DNA of 64,000 bases. It comes from Sipunculus nudus (lineage: Eukaryota; Annelida; Sipuncula; Golfingiida; Sipunculidae). The stretch spans positions 14,835,479-14,899,478 of the forward strand of contig CM049321.1 in NCBI GenBank assembly GCA_026874595.1, given 5' to 3'. This document shows, in pieces, positions 35,585 through 47,799 of this stretch (its first letter is position 1; each line of letters starts with the position of its first letter). The translations under genes and the position numbers were made by a program. Below the pieces are notes generated by a model that searched no databases, was not told the origin of the DNA, and worked only from the letters and a program-made list of their open reading frames with translations.

Positions 35585-36632
35585 ATAAAAAATAAAGTTT
35601 GGCGCTCAGGCACTCTTTTCTTATATCAATGCGGGTGAGCGTTTTTATATTTTAATTTTTTTGGTATGTTTTGATAAAAATGTCAAACAATAAGGGAAAA
35701 GCATGATAATGTTACAATGTGTGTAACACAGGTTGGAACAGAGACACAAGACTAGGTTGGTAGACACTGGACTTTTTTCCAGATCAGTTGACATGCTGTT
35801 ACAGCAGAAGGGTAGTCTCCCTCAGTCTGCGCCATCTCTGCCTCTGAGAGAACTGCCCGACTCTCTCTGACTCTCTCTCTAAGCGCGCACTACAGACAGT
35901 TTTGTTACAGAGCGGTCATGTGACATATGAGACATACACATCCATATTTCTGCATTTCATCACAAAAGCTAAACCTTATTGGATGACCCAAAGTAGGTCA
36001 CAATTGCATCAGAGTTGGAACTGTACTACTACTTTATAAGTTTTGCCTGATTTTATTGGATGAAAGTATTCTGGAAAATCCCAAGTCTGACCTGAGATAA
36101 ATCGAGTTATAGACTAACCTGGAAGTCCTATTTACAGACTCTATAAACATGATTGGATAAAACCATCACAGAAAACAATTTAGTGCTATTTTGTGAGAGT
36201 ACAATAAGGCTCTACAAACATACTGAATAACCATTAGATACTTGGTCGTCTGATGAACCATTAATAATCTTTGGCTCTGTCTGAATATCAGAACAGACTG
36301 AAACCAAGATTGATCTTCATTTGTTTCTGAAGTAAATTTAGATCTTAAATAATGAAATATTCCTTTAAATATATGTGAAGTCACTAATAAGCCCTTTCCT
36401 ACTCCATTACAATAACAGATTTATTTTGCTAAACAAGTAAAAGCACTACATAAACAAAGGAAATTTTATCATAATTGTATAATATTATCTTCTTGAGAGA
36501 AATGTTTGAGCGGCTGAAGCTTAAAATTGGTAAGTTTCTATTGAAAATAGAAATAAAAATATTTAAATCATGCAGATGTTTAAAATTGATGCGGGCAGTG
36601 CCTGAGAGCCATACCTTTTATTTTTTGGCCTT
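35585..36632. mobile_element. MITE family A, copy split by a nested insertion
   Basis: Left part (35585-35711) and right part (36414-36632) align with the two halves of the element at 4961-5310, including GTTTGGCGCTCAGGCAC, GGGAAAAGCATGATAA, then AAGTAAAAGCACTA, TTATCTTCTTGAGAGAAATG and the terminal AGTGCCTGAGAGCCATACC. The middle is a foreign insertion. Confidence 0.75.
35719..36406. mobile_element. 688-bp insertion nested in MITE A
   Basis: Flanked by TTACAAT at 35712-35718 and 36407-36413, a candidate 7-bp target duplication. The alternative reading, a solo LTR beginning TGTTA and ending TAACA, uses nearly the same borders. It contains a CTCTCTCTGACTCTCTCTCT stretch and no convincing coding sequence; the 72-codon minus-strand frame at 36166 is unsupported. 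Confidence 0.5.
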
Positions 36633-36789
36633 ACTGGCTATACCAGGAAAATCAAAGCCAGACCTGTTTATCATTATGATGCTTTTGAAACAATCCCAGA
36701 ATGCACCACTTTGGCCTAAGTTTTCATTAAGTTCTGAACTATGACAGGGGGTATCCCATAAATCTCAGAACTTACTATCCTTGAACTTA

Positions 36790-37180
36790 AAACATTCTGA
36801 TTTTCATAACAATCCATCCAACCATTCATGAGAAATGTAAAGATTTTCACCAAATATGAAATTATTTAAGGTGAACACCACTCATAAATTGATCGAAGGT
36901 CATGACCCCAATTTGTACATGCTTTATCCTTTGATTCATATCAATGCATGTTCACAATATAAAGGAAATCTGCTGATTATTTTTTTTAGTTATGAACTCA
37001 CACTATTCTCAAGGGGCAGTGACTGGGGTATTATTACTAGTATTAAATGGAACCAAGATCAAAAAGATCACAGGTGGTGCCACTAGTCTTCCATACAAGA
37101 CAATGCTCTACAGTCTTCAGGCAACCTGATTTCAAAAACAATTTATCATGCCAAACTAAAGATATATGGCCATTTGTATT
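36790..37180. repeat. degenerate fragment of Helentron-like family 2
   Basis: Aligns with 34100-34330: AAGGGGCAGTGACTGGGGTA, then ATTAAATGGAACCAAGA, GGTGGTGCCACTAGTCTTC and CAACCTGATTT appear in the same order. Ends not preserved. Confidence 0.5.
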
Positions 37181-38944
37181 TTTATCAATTCTGGTGTGCT
37201 TAAACATGCCATGAACTCCCAGAATATACCAGTAGGTCACAGTGACTTCATTTCAGGTTTCTCAGGAGATCTTTTAGAATCTCTGTCTGAGATTCTCTCA
37301 TAAATGATCTGTTTCATGATCCTAGCCCTTACCCTTACGATTAAGCCAGAATGGCGAAAGAAAATTTTAAATGAAGAAATACTTGACAGCTTAATATTGA
37401 ATGTCTTTGCCCTATGCCATTTAAGCAATTCAACATTAAATTACAAAAAAAAGTGCACCGTTATAATCTTGTTAATGTCTGCCTTCCATAATGACACAAA
37501 GCCAGTCTATACTATATATGTCTATAATTTAAATACACTGCCCAGGAACTCTTGGGAATGTACATTAAATGTGCAGTAAAATCTGTGTCAGTGTATGTTA
37601 ATCGGTTTCACCAGGTGATAATGCATATATGCGCAGTTTCGTGTTTATTCATAAAATAGCTGGCTGTTGTATGCTAATCAACTGAGAGTAAACAACACTT
37701 GATAATTTGCAAAGGGATTTCCACTGATGTCTTCAGTTTTGGCCTTCATGCATATGATTATAATATGTCCACGTGTTCCTGCCAGGTACCCCTCAAGCAC
37801 CTCGCACATATTAGGCAAATTAACTTGTCCAGCACTAGAACCTTCTGAGGTCCAGCTCTCATGATTAAGGTCAAATTTGTACGATGTCACAACTCACAGA
37901 TAAAGCTATTTCAATCCTGGGGATGACCGTGGGGCTGGACTATTGACATTTGTGCCATTTCCATGGTCACAACATCCTTAGTCTCTTACACAAACATGAG
38001 ATGGCGCTACTGGGGCATTCTGCATTCACTACTTTTGTTAAAAATATTATTGTGTAGCATCAGAATATCGTACATTCACTACATTGTGGAAAGATAGCTC
38101 CTTAAAGGCTTATTAAATGTACACAGCCCTTGACAATCGATGTTTCATGCCACACTGTCAAAATCGGGAAACATTTCAACTTTTGAACCAGTCAATTCTT
38201 TGACTATAAAATCACAAATTTGGCTTAAATTATGGCTGAAAACGTTTTGAGGGGGAGAGGGTCCTGAATTTAGGTCAGCAGGGTCTAAAGCTTGGCCATT
38301 ATGACAACTTCAAAGTTAGTGTTAATGTTATGTCATGCCAGTTAAGAACGCAAACCTGGCGGTCAATAAAGCAAATTAATAAGGCGTAAAATTTACTTTT
38401 TATCCACAAAAAATTGAGTCTGGCACCCAAAAAAAATTGACAGACCTGACAGAATTCCACCTGACCCTGCTTGGACCAAGGTTGTTTGTTCCAATTAGTT
38501 AACCTATTACTCTCTGGCTGAAAACAAAATGATTGGCCCAGAGGAGTGGGCGTGTGCTACCAGTCTATGATTTCGTTACAATAGTTTACTGGATCTAATG
38601 GGAGGCGTATTCTCAGTAAGGTGTCACATGGGTAACATTATAACTCTCAACATACCGTCATGAAACAGTCGCTTTTCTTTTTGCAAGAGTAACATGAATG
38701 GTTAAAAATAATGCCGGAAAGAAGGTGCCTGGATAACATTTGGCGGACCCCTGGGAAAAATACCTGCCATTTCAGGGGGTTAGGCTTCAATTTTAAGCCC
38801 TGTTAAATACTCTACACCAGAAGTCAAGACCCCTGTCGTACAAAGCACTCTGTTACTTTTACCTATGCAATTGGTGATGACTTACTGATTGATGCCAGCG
38901 TTTGCCTTTACAATCATACTTAAACGTGTTTCTGGTGACCCACT
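37181..38944. other. no gene recognised
   Basis: AT-rich sequence with overlapping short frames on both strands (37237-37890) and no motif or splice support. Confidence 0.45.
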
Positions 38945-39060
38945 AGTCCATGCCTTATGTAAGGCCCATGTCCGAGTCCATGCCTTATGTAAGGCCCATG
39001 CCAACCTCAATCATATCAAAGGGGGTCCACCTAAACACCCAAAACACCAGTGTTTTGGGT
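38945..39060. repeat. 30-bp direct duplication and a 24-bp palindrome
   Basis: AGTCCATGCCTTATGTAAGG plus CCCATG occurs at 38945 and again at 38975. At 39037-39060 lies a perfect inverted repeat, ACCCAAAACAC and GTGTTTTGGGT separated by two bases. A related GGTGTTTTGGGTGTTTAG occurs at about 56730. Confidence 0.85.
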
Positions 39061-39420
39061 ACCTGTGACTAAACACCACGAAGTACCCTTTTAAATTCGA
39101 ATTTGAAGCAAAACACTGACATTGGTAAATAAATTATCATCTGTTGGATATGTCAATGCAGAATGGTGTCACTATTCTGTAAAATGAAAGAAAGCAAAAC
39201 TATTTTGTGCAACTGACAAGTGCTCTGCTTGATTGCGAATTGGGCCACTAGGGGCTAGCGTCATAGTTGCCATAAAAAGCTGCCTTGTCCGCCGGTGAAC
39301 CTACCACCGGTTTGACTTTTTACTGAAACTGACCTCTTCTATCGGAACTGACAGGAACAGGCCGGATCTTACTTTAAAATATATTAAATTACATTTAAAC
39401 TACATTATTTTTTTGGAAGT

Positions 39421-39515
39421 GCTTATTTCCACTCCCCCAGGGAGTGTAAATAAGGGATGCTTATTTCCACTCCCCCTAGAAGTTTAAATAAAGAATACTT
39501 ATTTCCACTCCCTAT
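39421..39515. repeat. minisatellite of hairpin units (array 1)
   Basis: Two and a half units of about 36 bp. Each unit is a hairpin: TTATTTCCACTCCC pairing with GGGAGTGTAAATAA in the first, decaying in the second. A second array of the same unit lies at 41880-41968, on the other side of Helentron-like copy D. Confidence 0.75.
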
Positions 39516-39648
39516 ATATAATAGAAAAGTTAAATATTTGCAAATTAAGAAATTCACTTTCATCAGCCCTGTGGGATGTATAGAATGTAATAGAAGTTGG
39601 TTATTTGTCCTACCTGTAATGTCCAACACTGGTGACAACAGTCTTTAA

Positions 39649-41096
39649 CTAGAATACGGGTAGTCGACAAGCGACTATGTGTATCCGCCTAAATCAGAGT
39701 GGAACGGGTGAAGTGAGGCATGGATTGAGTGGCAAGGGGAAATAGAGTGAAGTGTTGCATATTAGCATGGATGTCTGCAGCCAAATGGTGTATGTAGGTT
39801 GCGCCACCTACCACAAAATCCAGAAAGCCATCCAAGTTGTATACATATGCAAAATTTGAGGCAGATAAGTCAAACCACTATATGTTTATGAGTGATTTTA
39901 GCCCGTGGCAGACAAACAGATGGACACTGTGCAAAAATGGTTGAAGGTGGCCCCACCAGTTTTGCGTATGATAAAGAGCTATGTGAGAACTATACACATG
40001 CAAAACTTTGGCCCAACCGGTCAAACGGTTCCCAAGATATGAGCTTGGATGTCTGCTACATAAACTAGAATGCAGGTGGCGCCACCTGTCATAAAATCAA
40101 GAGAACTGTCAGGGATGTATAAACCTGCAAAATTTTAGGCAGATATGTCAAACCACTGCCGAGATATGAGTGATTTTATCCCATGGCAGACAAACAGATG
40201 GGAGCTGTGCAAAAATGGCTGCAGGTGGCGCCACCAGTTTTGCGTATGATATAGAGCTATGTGAGATCTATACACATGCAAAATTTTGGCCCAATCGGTC
40301 AAACGGTTCCCAAGATATGAGCTTGGATGTCTGCAGCGTAAATGTGAATGTAGGTGGCACCACCTGTCATGAAATCAGAAGAGCTATCCAGGATGTATAA
40401 GCATGCCGAATTTCAGGTGAATTAGTCAAATCACTGCAGAGATATGAGTGATTTTATCCCATGGCAAACTAACAGACGGGAGCTGTGCAAAAATGGCTGC
40501 AGGTGGCGCCACCAGTTTTGCGTATGATAAAGAGCTATGTGAGATCTATTTACATGCAAAATTTTGGCCCAATCGGTCAAACGGTTTTCTGAGATATGAG
40601 CTTAAATGTCTGCAGTGTAAAAGTGAATGTAGGTGGCGCCACCTGTCACAAAATCAGAAAAGCTATCCAGGATGTATACGCATGCCGAATTTCAGGTGAA
40701 TTAGTCAAATCACTGCAGAGATATGAGTGATTTTAACCCAAGGCAGATGAACAGATGGACACTGTGCAAACATGGTTGCAGGTGGGGCCACCATTTCTTG
40801 TGTATGTTATAAAGCTCTCCAAGGGCTACATTTGTGCAAAAAAAATTTTCCTGATCCGTCAAACGGTTCCCGAGATATGTGGGTTTATGTGTGGAAACAG
40901 ACGCACAAACGGACGCAGAGCGCAGAGGAAAGGTCAGAGGTCAAAACAAAATCTGGGCGCAGCAGTTCACGTGACCTGAACATAATCCCGGGTTTCGTAA
41001 AATTCCGCCCAGCAGTTCTCCGGACACCTACGCGGCGGCAGCAGTGGCGTGCAGCTGAAAACATAGTATCCGCAAAACTCTGTTTTGGCGGTACAA
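39649..41096. mobile_element. Helentron-like element, family 1, copy D
   Basis: Starts CTAGAATACGGGTAGTCG with the GTAGTCG/CGACTA hairpin and GTATCCGCC; ends CAAAACTCTGTTTTGGCGG then TACAAT. Several units of the about 280-bp dimeric core follow each other, most with GGTGGCGCCACC or a one-base variant. The tail has AGGTCAGAGGTCA at 40931-40943 and a short GCGGCGGCAGCA stretch. Open frames within it are repeat translations. Confidence 0.85.
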
Positions 41097-41879
41097 TTAC
41101 TCTAATATGTTTGGATCCTATATGTCTTTGTTGTTCGAGTTTTTCTTTCAGACAAAGTTCACTTATTCTGACATCACAGTCCAGCCATTAAAATTGTTTT
41201 GGATGAAATCAACTAGTGGTCAGATAAATTCATGAAGCTGCGAACCAGTGGGGATGGTCCTGTGCAACTGTCTAAGCTTTACCTGTGCACTAAGCCAAGA
41301 CATGACGACACTTAGTCTTGGCATATGGAGACACAGACTCTAGACTGGCCCTACTGATGAGGCGCTAACCATCAACTGTAAGGACAAAGCCATGAAACAA
41401 GTGTTGTCAAAACATTTCCCACCCTATTTAAGTTACTGCAAGCTTGTTCCCATGCCTAATATATAAACCTTTAAATTATGAAACAAACTTATTGACAAAA
41501 TTTAACTATTTGCAGAAAATATACATTTTATTTGTCTTTAAAAATCTGGCCAGACATTTGAATGTACCTGGTAATTTAACCGCAAGTTTTATTCTTGATC
41601 ATATATATCATATATATGATAGATCATAGATCATATATATGTTTTAAATTTATGTATAATACAGTAACAATTTCAATTTGAAATACATTACAGTGTAAAA
41701 ACTGAAACCTTTTTAAGTGCACAAATGTAAAACTATATAGGCTATATAGATGAACCTATAATGACTCAATATTATAGAGAGTATAAATAAACTGTAATGC
41801 ACATTCGCAAAAATTCTTTTAACAAGAAAAACTTCTTATACTTCCCATAATACTTATACACTGCACCAGCCTTTATTAT
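41097..41879. other. no gene recognised
   Basis: AT-rich. A self-complementary stretch of GATCATATATATCATATATATG type at about 41598-41640. Confidence 0.45.
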
Positions 41880-41968
41880 GAGGGGGAGTGGAAATAAGCA
41901 TCTCTTATTACCACTCCCCTGGGGGAGTGGATATAAGCATTCCTTATTTCCACTCCCGGAGAGTGGAA
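41880..41968. repeat. minisatellite of hairpin units (array 2)
   Basis: GGGGGAGTGGAAATAAGCAT, then TTATTACCACTCCCC, GGGGGAGTGGATATAAGCAT and CTTATTTCCACTCCC follow one another, so adjacent units are mutually inverted. Same motif as the array at 39421. Confidence 0.75.
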
Positions 41969-43400
41969 AAAGGCCTGCCTATTTTTTTTATTTTCTATAT
42001 TCTCAGACAATGTGAACATATTGTAACACACTAACAGTAGCAACACAACAAAACAAACAAGATAAAATACAAGGTTTTGTGAAAAGATCATACAAAATAA
42101 GTACCTAATTTTCCTATTATGTTCGTTTGTAAATATTTGCTCATTTTAACATAATGTTTTAATTTTAATTTGAAGTGTGCATTTTATGTAATTTTCAATT
42201 TAATTAATACTTGGACAAGTATTGTTTCCTCAGTAAAATTATATTATCAGCAATTTTTTTACAACAATTTTGAATATTCTGTATAAACAAGCAGAATGAC
42301 ATAATTTTAAAATAACAGAAACAGTGCTCATTAGTCCATCACCCTCATATTGATCTGTTTTTGTTCTCTTGGAGCAACTGCAGGGTGTGATGAGCTGATT
42401 AGGGGTGCTAATGACTGGCTGGCTGCCCTCATCCCTAGGATTGTAATTCTGAGCCGTTGAGGCTTTAATGAGTTGCTCATTGATGCTCTTTTACTGGTTG
42501 TCAGTAGTTCTGAGTAAATATAAAGAAGACAGCTTTTCTGCAGCTCTATACAAGGAAAACCCTTGTATACTTTGCAAAACTTCCTCAGACCTGTCATGAC
42601 ATATTGACTTATCATAAACGAAGAAATGTACAGAAAGTTGCAGAATATACATTTAATAAGTTTATCTAAAATTTTCTGCCATTGTAACATATTAGACGAA
42701 AATGTCAGCATATCCTAAATATTGCCAAAAACCGATGGGCACCCCTTGGTGGGACAGTATTATCGACTGGAAGGGCCTAGCAGCATCCCAACAGGACTAT
42801 TTTTTTTAGTATTTGTAGATTCCTGACAGCCCAGGTATTTAAATTAATTTTAAAAAGGTGTCAAAAAGAAAACTACTCCTTTGCGTTCATATAGTGAATT
42901 CTGAATTTTAATTCAAATTTGGTACAAGTGCAACAGTATTCATGCTGACTGATCTGCTGTTTTGTAATTTTACTTTAAAAAACAATTTGGGGTGAAGTGA
43001 AGTAAGATCAAATGTATGTTCTTCAAGTCAGTTCTAGTACCATTTTAAGCAGATCCTGCAAGTTATTGGTAGTCAAAGTTAGTTTTAACTCATCAAGTTA
43101 TCTATTATAAAATATGTTTTCAAATAACTAAATGTTCAACTTTATTTTCTTATAAGTTCTGATAACATTCAGTCAGTTTTGGTCAGTTCTGGTAGTTTCC
43201 AGTCAGTTCCTGTGAAAAGTTGAGCCCCTTACCACAGCACCAGACACTCATTTTATCTTTGTCAAATTTATTACATAATATTGCAGAAATATATTCATCA
43301 GATGATTATTTATTATTGGTGTTACATTTTGGCTTCAAATACGAAATTAAATGGGGTTTCATGGTGTTTCATCACTAGACTGGTACCCTGCTCTAATATG
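41969..43400. other. no gene recognised
   Basis: AT-rich. A 126-codon minus-strand frame (42331-42711) has no recognisable domain and no splice context; chance opening is likely. Confidence 0.4.
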
Positions 43401-43495
43401 GCCCTCAGCCAAGCATAGAGACGGGTGTACAACGCCATCTTAAGTATGCCCAGTTGCAACTTCTGACTTACCTGTAGACTGGTTCCAACTCCAGT
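43401..43495 (-). repeat. dispersed repeat, copy 1
   Basis: On the minus strand it shares GAGTTGGAACCAGTCT, ATGGCGTTGTACACCCGTCT and CTATG with the plus-strand copy at 56030-56100. A minus-strand open frame of 65 codons covers it. Confidence 0.6.
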
Positions 43496-44560
43496 CTGCA
43501 TGCTCATACCCATTGTCATGGACTTTCACGCAATCCTGGCTGGTTATCCGTGAAGATTTCTTATATAATTACTTTCTTTAGTTATTTATAGTTTCCAAAT
43601 ATTGAAAAACGAACCCATGGGTCATAGCGCTCAGCTGATCCTGATTGGACTATAAATGTATCACCATTGTGATACTATATTGAGTAGATAAAGCTTAGAA
43701 TATCATGGTCATGTTGGTCTTTTATAATTTATATAAAGGAATATAATGTAATATGTGAGTAAATGATATATGAAATAACCTGACTGATGGATTAATATGG
43801 AGTAAAATATAGTGGTTTATTTTTTATTTATTTGGGAGGGGTCGAAAAAACCAATTTATTTTAGCAAATATGAATGCAATGACAGTATGCTAAGCAGTGG
43901 TATAATGATGATAAAGCTATTTGTTGAAGGATCTATAGTGTATGGAAAACTGCAAGAGTTCAATTTGACAGATAAAAGGTTATGATTAACTATACTGATA
44001 AGGGGATTTATGAATTTGTGACTGTATGACATAATATCTTGACAAGATCGGTCTTGACAAGGTGCATTATTTTGATGCCCCTCACGTCTACATATTACAC
44101 AATATTGACATAATTTCTGGCATGTACATAGGTACCTATGGACAAATGGTCAACAGTACTGAACCACCTGGAAGGTTAAAATCTTAAAAATATGATGAAA
44201 TGTAGATGTTTGAGAGGAAGAGGTAATCTGGGCCATGGTTGGTTTATATGATTGAAGAAAATGTTGCAAATAATATTTGAGACCTGACCATGCCTTTCCA
44301 TTGGTTACCTTTTTGATAAGCTGTTGACAGTTCAACAGTTTACACATTTGTCTGATGAGATCCAATTTATTTGGTTTTAATCTTTTTATCAATTTTATGA
44401 TATGTATACAGTTGCCATAACGTCCTCATTCCACAGGTGCAATGACTTGATAGGGGGGGGGGGGGGGGGAGGGGTGTTGTATTATGATCAGAGTTACAAT
44501 GCCTCTGTCTCTCTGTAGATATTTACTTTAATTATTAAATTTTATGCTTTAGCCATAGAA
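43496..44560. other. no gene recognised
   Basis: AT-rich. It contains an R1 fragment at about 44107-44135 (ATAATTTCTGGCATGTACAT), a phrase ATGGGTCATAGCGCTCAGCTG at about 43617 shared with about 51675, and a 17-base G run at 44453-44469. Confidence 0.5.
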
Positions 44561-44623
44561 CCCCCCCCCCCCAATTCCCTCCCTGTGAATGGTGGTTTTG
44601 TAAGTAAACTGTTGTGAGCTTTT

Positions 44624-44767
44624 CTGTATTAATGAGAATTTTCTCTGTTAAAGTTTATACGCCAGAGTAAGCCAACCAAAAATTTTCCCTTATTGGGCCT
44701 ATTATCGCCCATCCCGCCTCGTTCCCGTGTATCTAGGTCACACTTCCGTTACCCATAATCACATTTT
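44624..44767. repeat. DIRS left inverted terminal repeat
   Basis: About 144 bp, from CTGTATTAATGAGAATTTTC to ACCCATAATCACATTTT, complementary with few mismatches to 50040-50183. Outward of it lie 50 bp unique to this end, ending in a 12-base C run (44561-44572). Confidence 0.92.
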
Positions 44768-44807
44768 CGAAGGCGTAAGGAAGAGGACTGGGAGGGAGCG
44801 ATGTTTG

Positions 44808-44924
44808 TAATACAGAAAAGCTCACAACAGTTTACTAACAAAACCACCATTCACAGGGAGGGAATGGGGGGGGTTTTATTACGTAAACATAATTGTGAGC
44901 TGTTTCTGTATTAATGAGAAAAAA
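44808..44924. repeat. DIRS internal complementary region
   Basis: The first half, AATACAGAAAAGCTCACAAC to AGGGAGGGAATGG, is the reverse complement of the outer left end (44562-44630). The second half, GTTTTATTACGTAAACATAA onward, is the reverse complement of the outer right end (50170-50216). The junction falls in an 8-base G run. Confidence 0.9.
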
Positions 44925-44949
44925 ACAGACATGCCTTGGGGAGGGGGCA

Positions 44950-46130
44950 CCTACCTGTAACGCTGGAACGAGGAATCACAGTGCGGTGATGGAGCAGCAG
45001 TCGACGTCGGTGGCGGGACTGACGGAGAGGAAGAAGAAGGCCTGGAAAATTGTAGGACCTCACCCGACGCGATCACAGGGCCCATGGAGTAGAGGCCCGA
45101 AGCCTGGAGCGGAACATCTTTCAGATAGAAGCGTGTGAACGGAGATGGGGATATCCAGTATCCCATCTTGACCAACTGATTAGGTGAGATCCCGGAGAAA
45201 TGGGCCAAGGAAGTCGAAATAGCTCAAATGTCATGGGCCTTGAAGTGAAGTTGGTCTAGTGTGGAAGGAGAAGCTGATTCATATGAGGCGACGATAGTAG
45301 CGTTGAGTCACGCACTGATGGTGAAAGGGCTAATCACCTAATTGGAAGATGTGACTTTTGTAGAAATAAACAACTTCTTGCGCCCCCCCCCCCCCCCCCC
45401 CGTAAAGAAGGAGGAGCGTGTAGATAATAACGCAACGCACGAACCGGGCAAGGGGTAACCCCAGAACGGTACGGACCGGTAGGGAGTGCCGGAACGTGCC
45501 AAGCAGATGGAGGGTCATCGAAATTGTGATATTTCCTATAAAAGTCTGGAGGAAAATGTAGGGTGGCCAACGAAGCGGCGGCCGCAATTTGCGGGAATTT
45601 TGAATCCGCCACGAGGGCATGAAGCTCAGAACGGCGACCTGCCGAGGCAAGAGCTAGGAGGAAAACCGTTGTCCGAGACAAAGGTAGAAGATGGGCCGAA
45701 CGCAACGGCGCATAAGGGGGTTCCCGGAGGTGACGTAAAACGACGTCCAGGCGCCAGGAAGGTGCAACATACTGATGACAAGACGCACGGGCCTGAACCC
45801 CCTTGAGAAAGTCCGACACCAACAGGTGATGAAGGACACGATCGTAACCCAGCGGACGGAGCACCGACAGCAGGGCGGCGCGATAGCCACGCAGAGAGGG
45901 ATAGGATAAATGTTTATCCTGCAGTAAGAACACGAAAAAATCCAAAACAGCCGCAAGCGACGGATCTAAAGGGGAGATTCTGCAGGAAGACGCCCACTCC
46001 GTGAAGAGACGCCACCGGGAGTCATAGATGCTGTCCGAAGAAAGGCAACGGGGAGCCGAGGCAAGGAGAGCAGCCGGACTTGAAATGCCCTGATCCTTGA
46101 GGTGTCCGATGAAAGCACGCATGCGCATAG
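44950..46130 (-). pseudogene. DIRS tyrosine recombinase, broken
   Basis: A tyrosine recombinase cuts and rejoins DNA to integrate the circular copy. An N-terminal core-binding region runs from about residue MRMRAFIGHLKDQG (near 46130) through YDSRWRLFTEWASS and SYPSLRGYRAALLSV. The catalytic part shows ALASAGRRSELHAL, with the box I arginine. After a 19-base C/G run at 45383-45401 the frame changes. The box II region reads K-A-H-D-I-stop-A near 45220-45240, the stop replacing the arginine expected in the HxxR motif. The C-terminal FTRFYLKDV, with the likely nucleophile tyrosine, follows at about 45120. Family identity is clear; function is lost. Confidence 0.85.
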
Positions 46131-46559
46131 AGGGCACGACCGAAACGGGCGACGCGTTCGAGGGAACGACGGGAGCGCGATGCGGAGCGGTAGTATAAGC
46201 GGGGGGCGAGAGAGAAGCGAGCGCCACAGAGGAAACCATGGAGCCGCAGGTTGAAACGGAAGGATGAGAAGCAGGGTAGTCTGGTCCGCGCGGGACAAGC
46301 GGAGAAGGACACGGCGGAGGAGAGGAGGCGCCGGAAACGCAAGAGAAACTGGTGAGACCACCCGGACGGCGGCGTGTCGGGGAGACGGTCGCGAGGGGAC
46401 GGAGACGCGTCTCGGAAGGCACGAGAACGGGGGGGGGGGGGGGGGGACGGAAAATCGAACAGATCGAATTCCGGCCGCCCCAGGCGAGCGAAAACACTCC
46501 GAATAACGGGGAGCGGAAGGAGCGGCGGGGAAGGAAGAGACGCCAAATGCAGAAGGGGC

Positions 46560-46930
46560 GTCTGCTAGGATGTGCGCCATGCCCGGAAGAGGGGATGCAC
46601 GAACTGATGCCCGGAGAGAGAGGCATAGATCGAACAAAAGGGAAGTCGCCTGCATGAGCGAGGGAGACCGAGTACCGCCCTGCTTGTTGATATATGCCAC
46701 AACCTTGGGAATGTCGGGCCGGACGAGAATGGGACGTCCGAACAAGCGGGGAGACCAGTGGGAGATCGCGCGACGGACGGCACACAGGTCGAGGAAATTG
46801 ATATGGAGCAGACGTTCCGACGGGGACCATATCCCGTAAGCGCGAAGATCGGCGAGATGGTCCCCCCAACCGAGGAGAGATGCATCGGTATAGACGGTGC
46901 AATCGACATCCCTGGAAAAAGAAATGCCGC
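46560..46930 (-). pseudogene. DIRS RNase H domain
   Basis: Residues DCTVYTDASLLGWG at about 46910, followed by LLHINFLDLCAVRRAI, VVAYINKQGGTRS and MAHILADAPS, match the RNase H domain of DIRS and Ngaro elements in order and spacing. The domain removes template RNA. It lies in a different frame from the preceding RT segments. Within the motif DxxKVVAYINKQGG the expected N after D is changed. Confidence 0.85.
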
Positions 46931-47713
46931 GCAGGAGACAGGAAAGGTCCATCCAGGGACGATGGGACCGCCAGGTGCGCCGAAACGGGAGGATCGTAGG
47001 ACGAACCGAGGTAACCAGAGAAGGCCATGACGGCGCAAGATAGACTGAATCGTACGCAGGTACAGGCGGCCGAACGGGATGAAAGACGCGGCCCGGTTGA
47101 GAGCACCGTGGAGAGAAGCCGTAGTGCGCGAGTCTACACGGCGCCTCGTGAGAAAGGAACGAATCAGGCGGCGGAGCGTGAGAGTAAAATCGCGCGGGAG
47201 CGACGCTGTGCCGGACGCCAAAGCGAGCGTGACACCCAGAAATTGGAGGGACTGGGTGGGAGTGAGAAGAGATTTCGCCGCAATGACCAGGAAGCCGAGG
47301 TTCCGAAGTAAGTTGAGAACCCGGGAGCGATGCGATGCGGCCGCATGGACAAGCCATCGTCCAGATAAGGGAGCACAGAAATGCCCGGTGAACGGAGAGA
47401 ACTCGGGACCGCGTGAACAAGGATGGTAAATTCCAGGGGGCCACGTGGATCCCGAACGGATGGACCTGGAACGGAAATGGAAATTAGGCATCCGTAAGGT
47501 CTATATTTGAACGCCGAATCCATCCGCCGAACAATGCGGAGTACAGCATGGATAATGAACATCCGAAACGGGGGCGGACGTATGAACGAATTGAGGCGCT
47601 TCAGGTCCATGATCGGGCGCAAACGGGCGTGCGGTTCGGGAACAAGAAAAGGCGAGAGGGAAAACCCCACAGTGGATGGGGAAACCTCGTTATTGCCCGA
47701 ATGTCTAACATAG
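46931..47713 (-). pseudogene. DIRS reverse transcriptase, frameshifted
   Basis: ARLRPIMDLKRLNSFI (about 47620) and SVLPYLDDGLSM (about 47340) mark the RT, the latter containing the YLDD catalytic box. LLTPTQSLQFLGVTL (about 47240), the conserved region after the catalytic box, is in another frame. At least two frame changes and in-frame stops separate these blocks, for example between the FRM block and the YLDD block. Confidence 0.85.
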
Positions 47714-47799
47714 ATTGAAGGGCCTCCGCCAAGCGAGGCGTTTGGCCGGATCGGACGGAGGCAGAGAGTGCTAAACGCAAGACGGAACCCGAACTGTAG

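Noticed and set aside
42331-42711. 126-codon minus-strand frame
   Set aside because: No motif, no splice signals, low-complexity surroundings; a frame of this length by chance is plausible.
44453-44572. G run and C run as an extra terminal hairpin of the DIRS element
   Set aside because: The G run lies outside the left end defined by the internal complementary region; homopolymers pair by chance.
45334-47106. Plus-strand open frames across 44.9-49.5 kb
   Set aside because: Arg/Gly-rich shadows of the GC-rich DIRS coding region, with no motif of their own.
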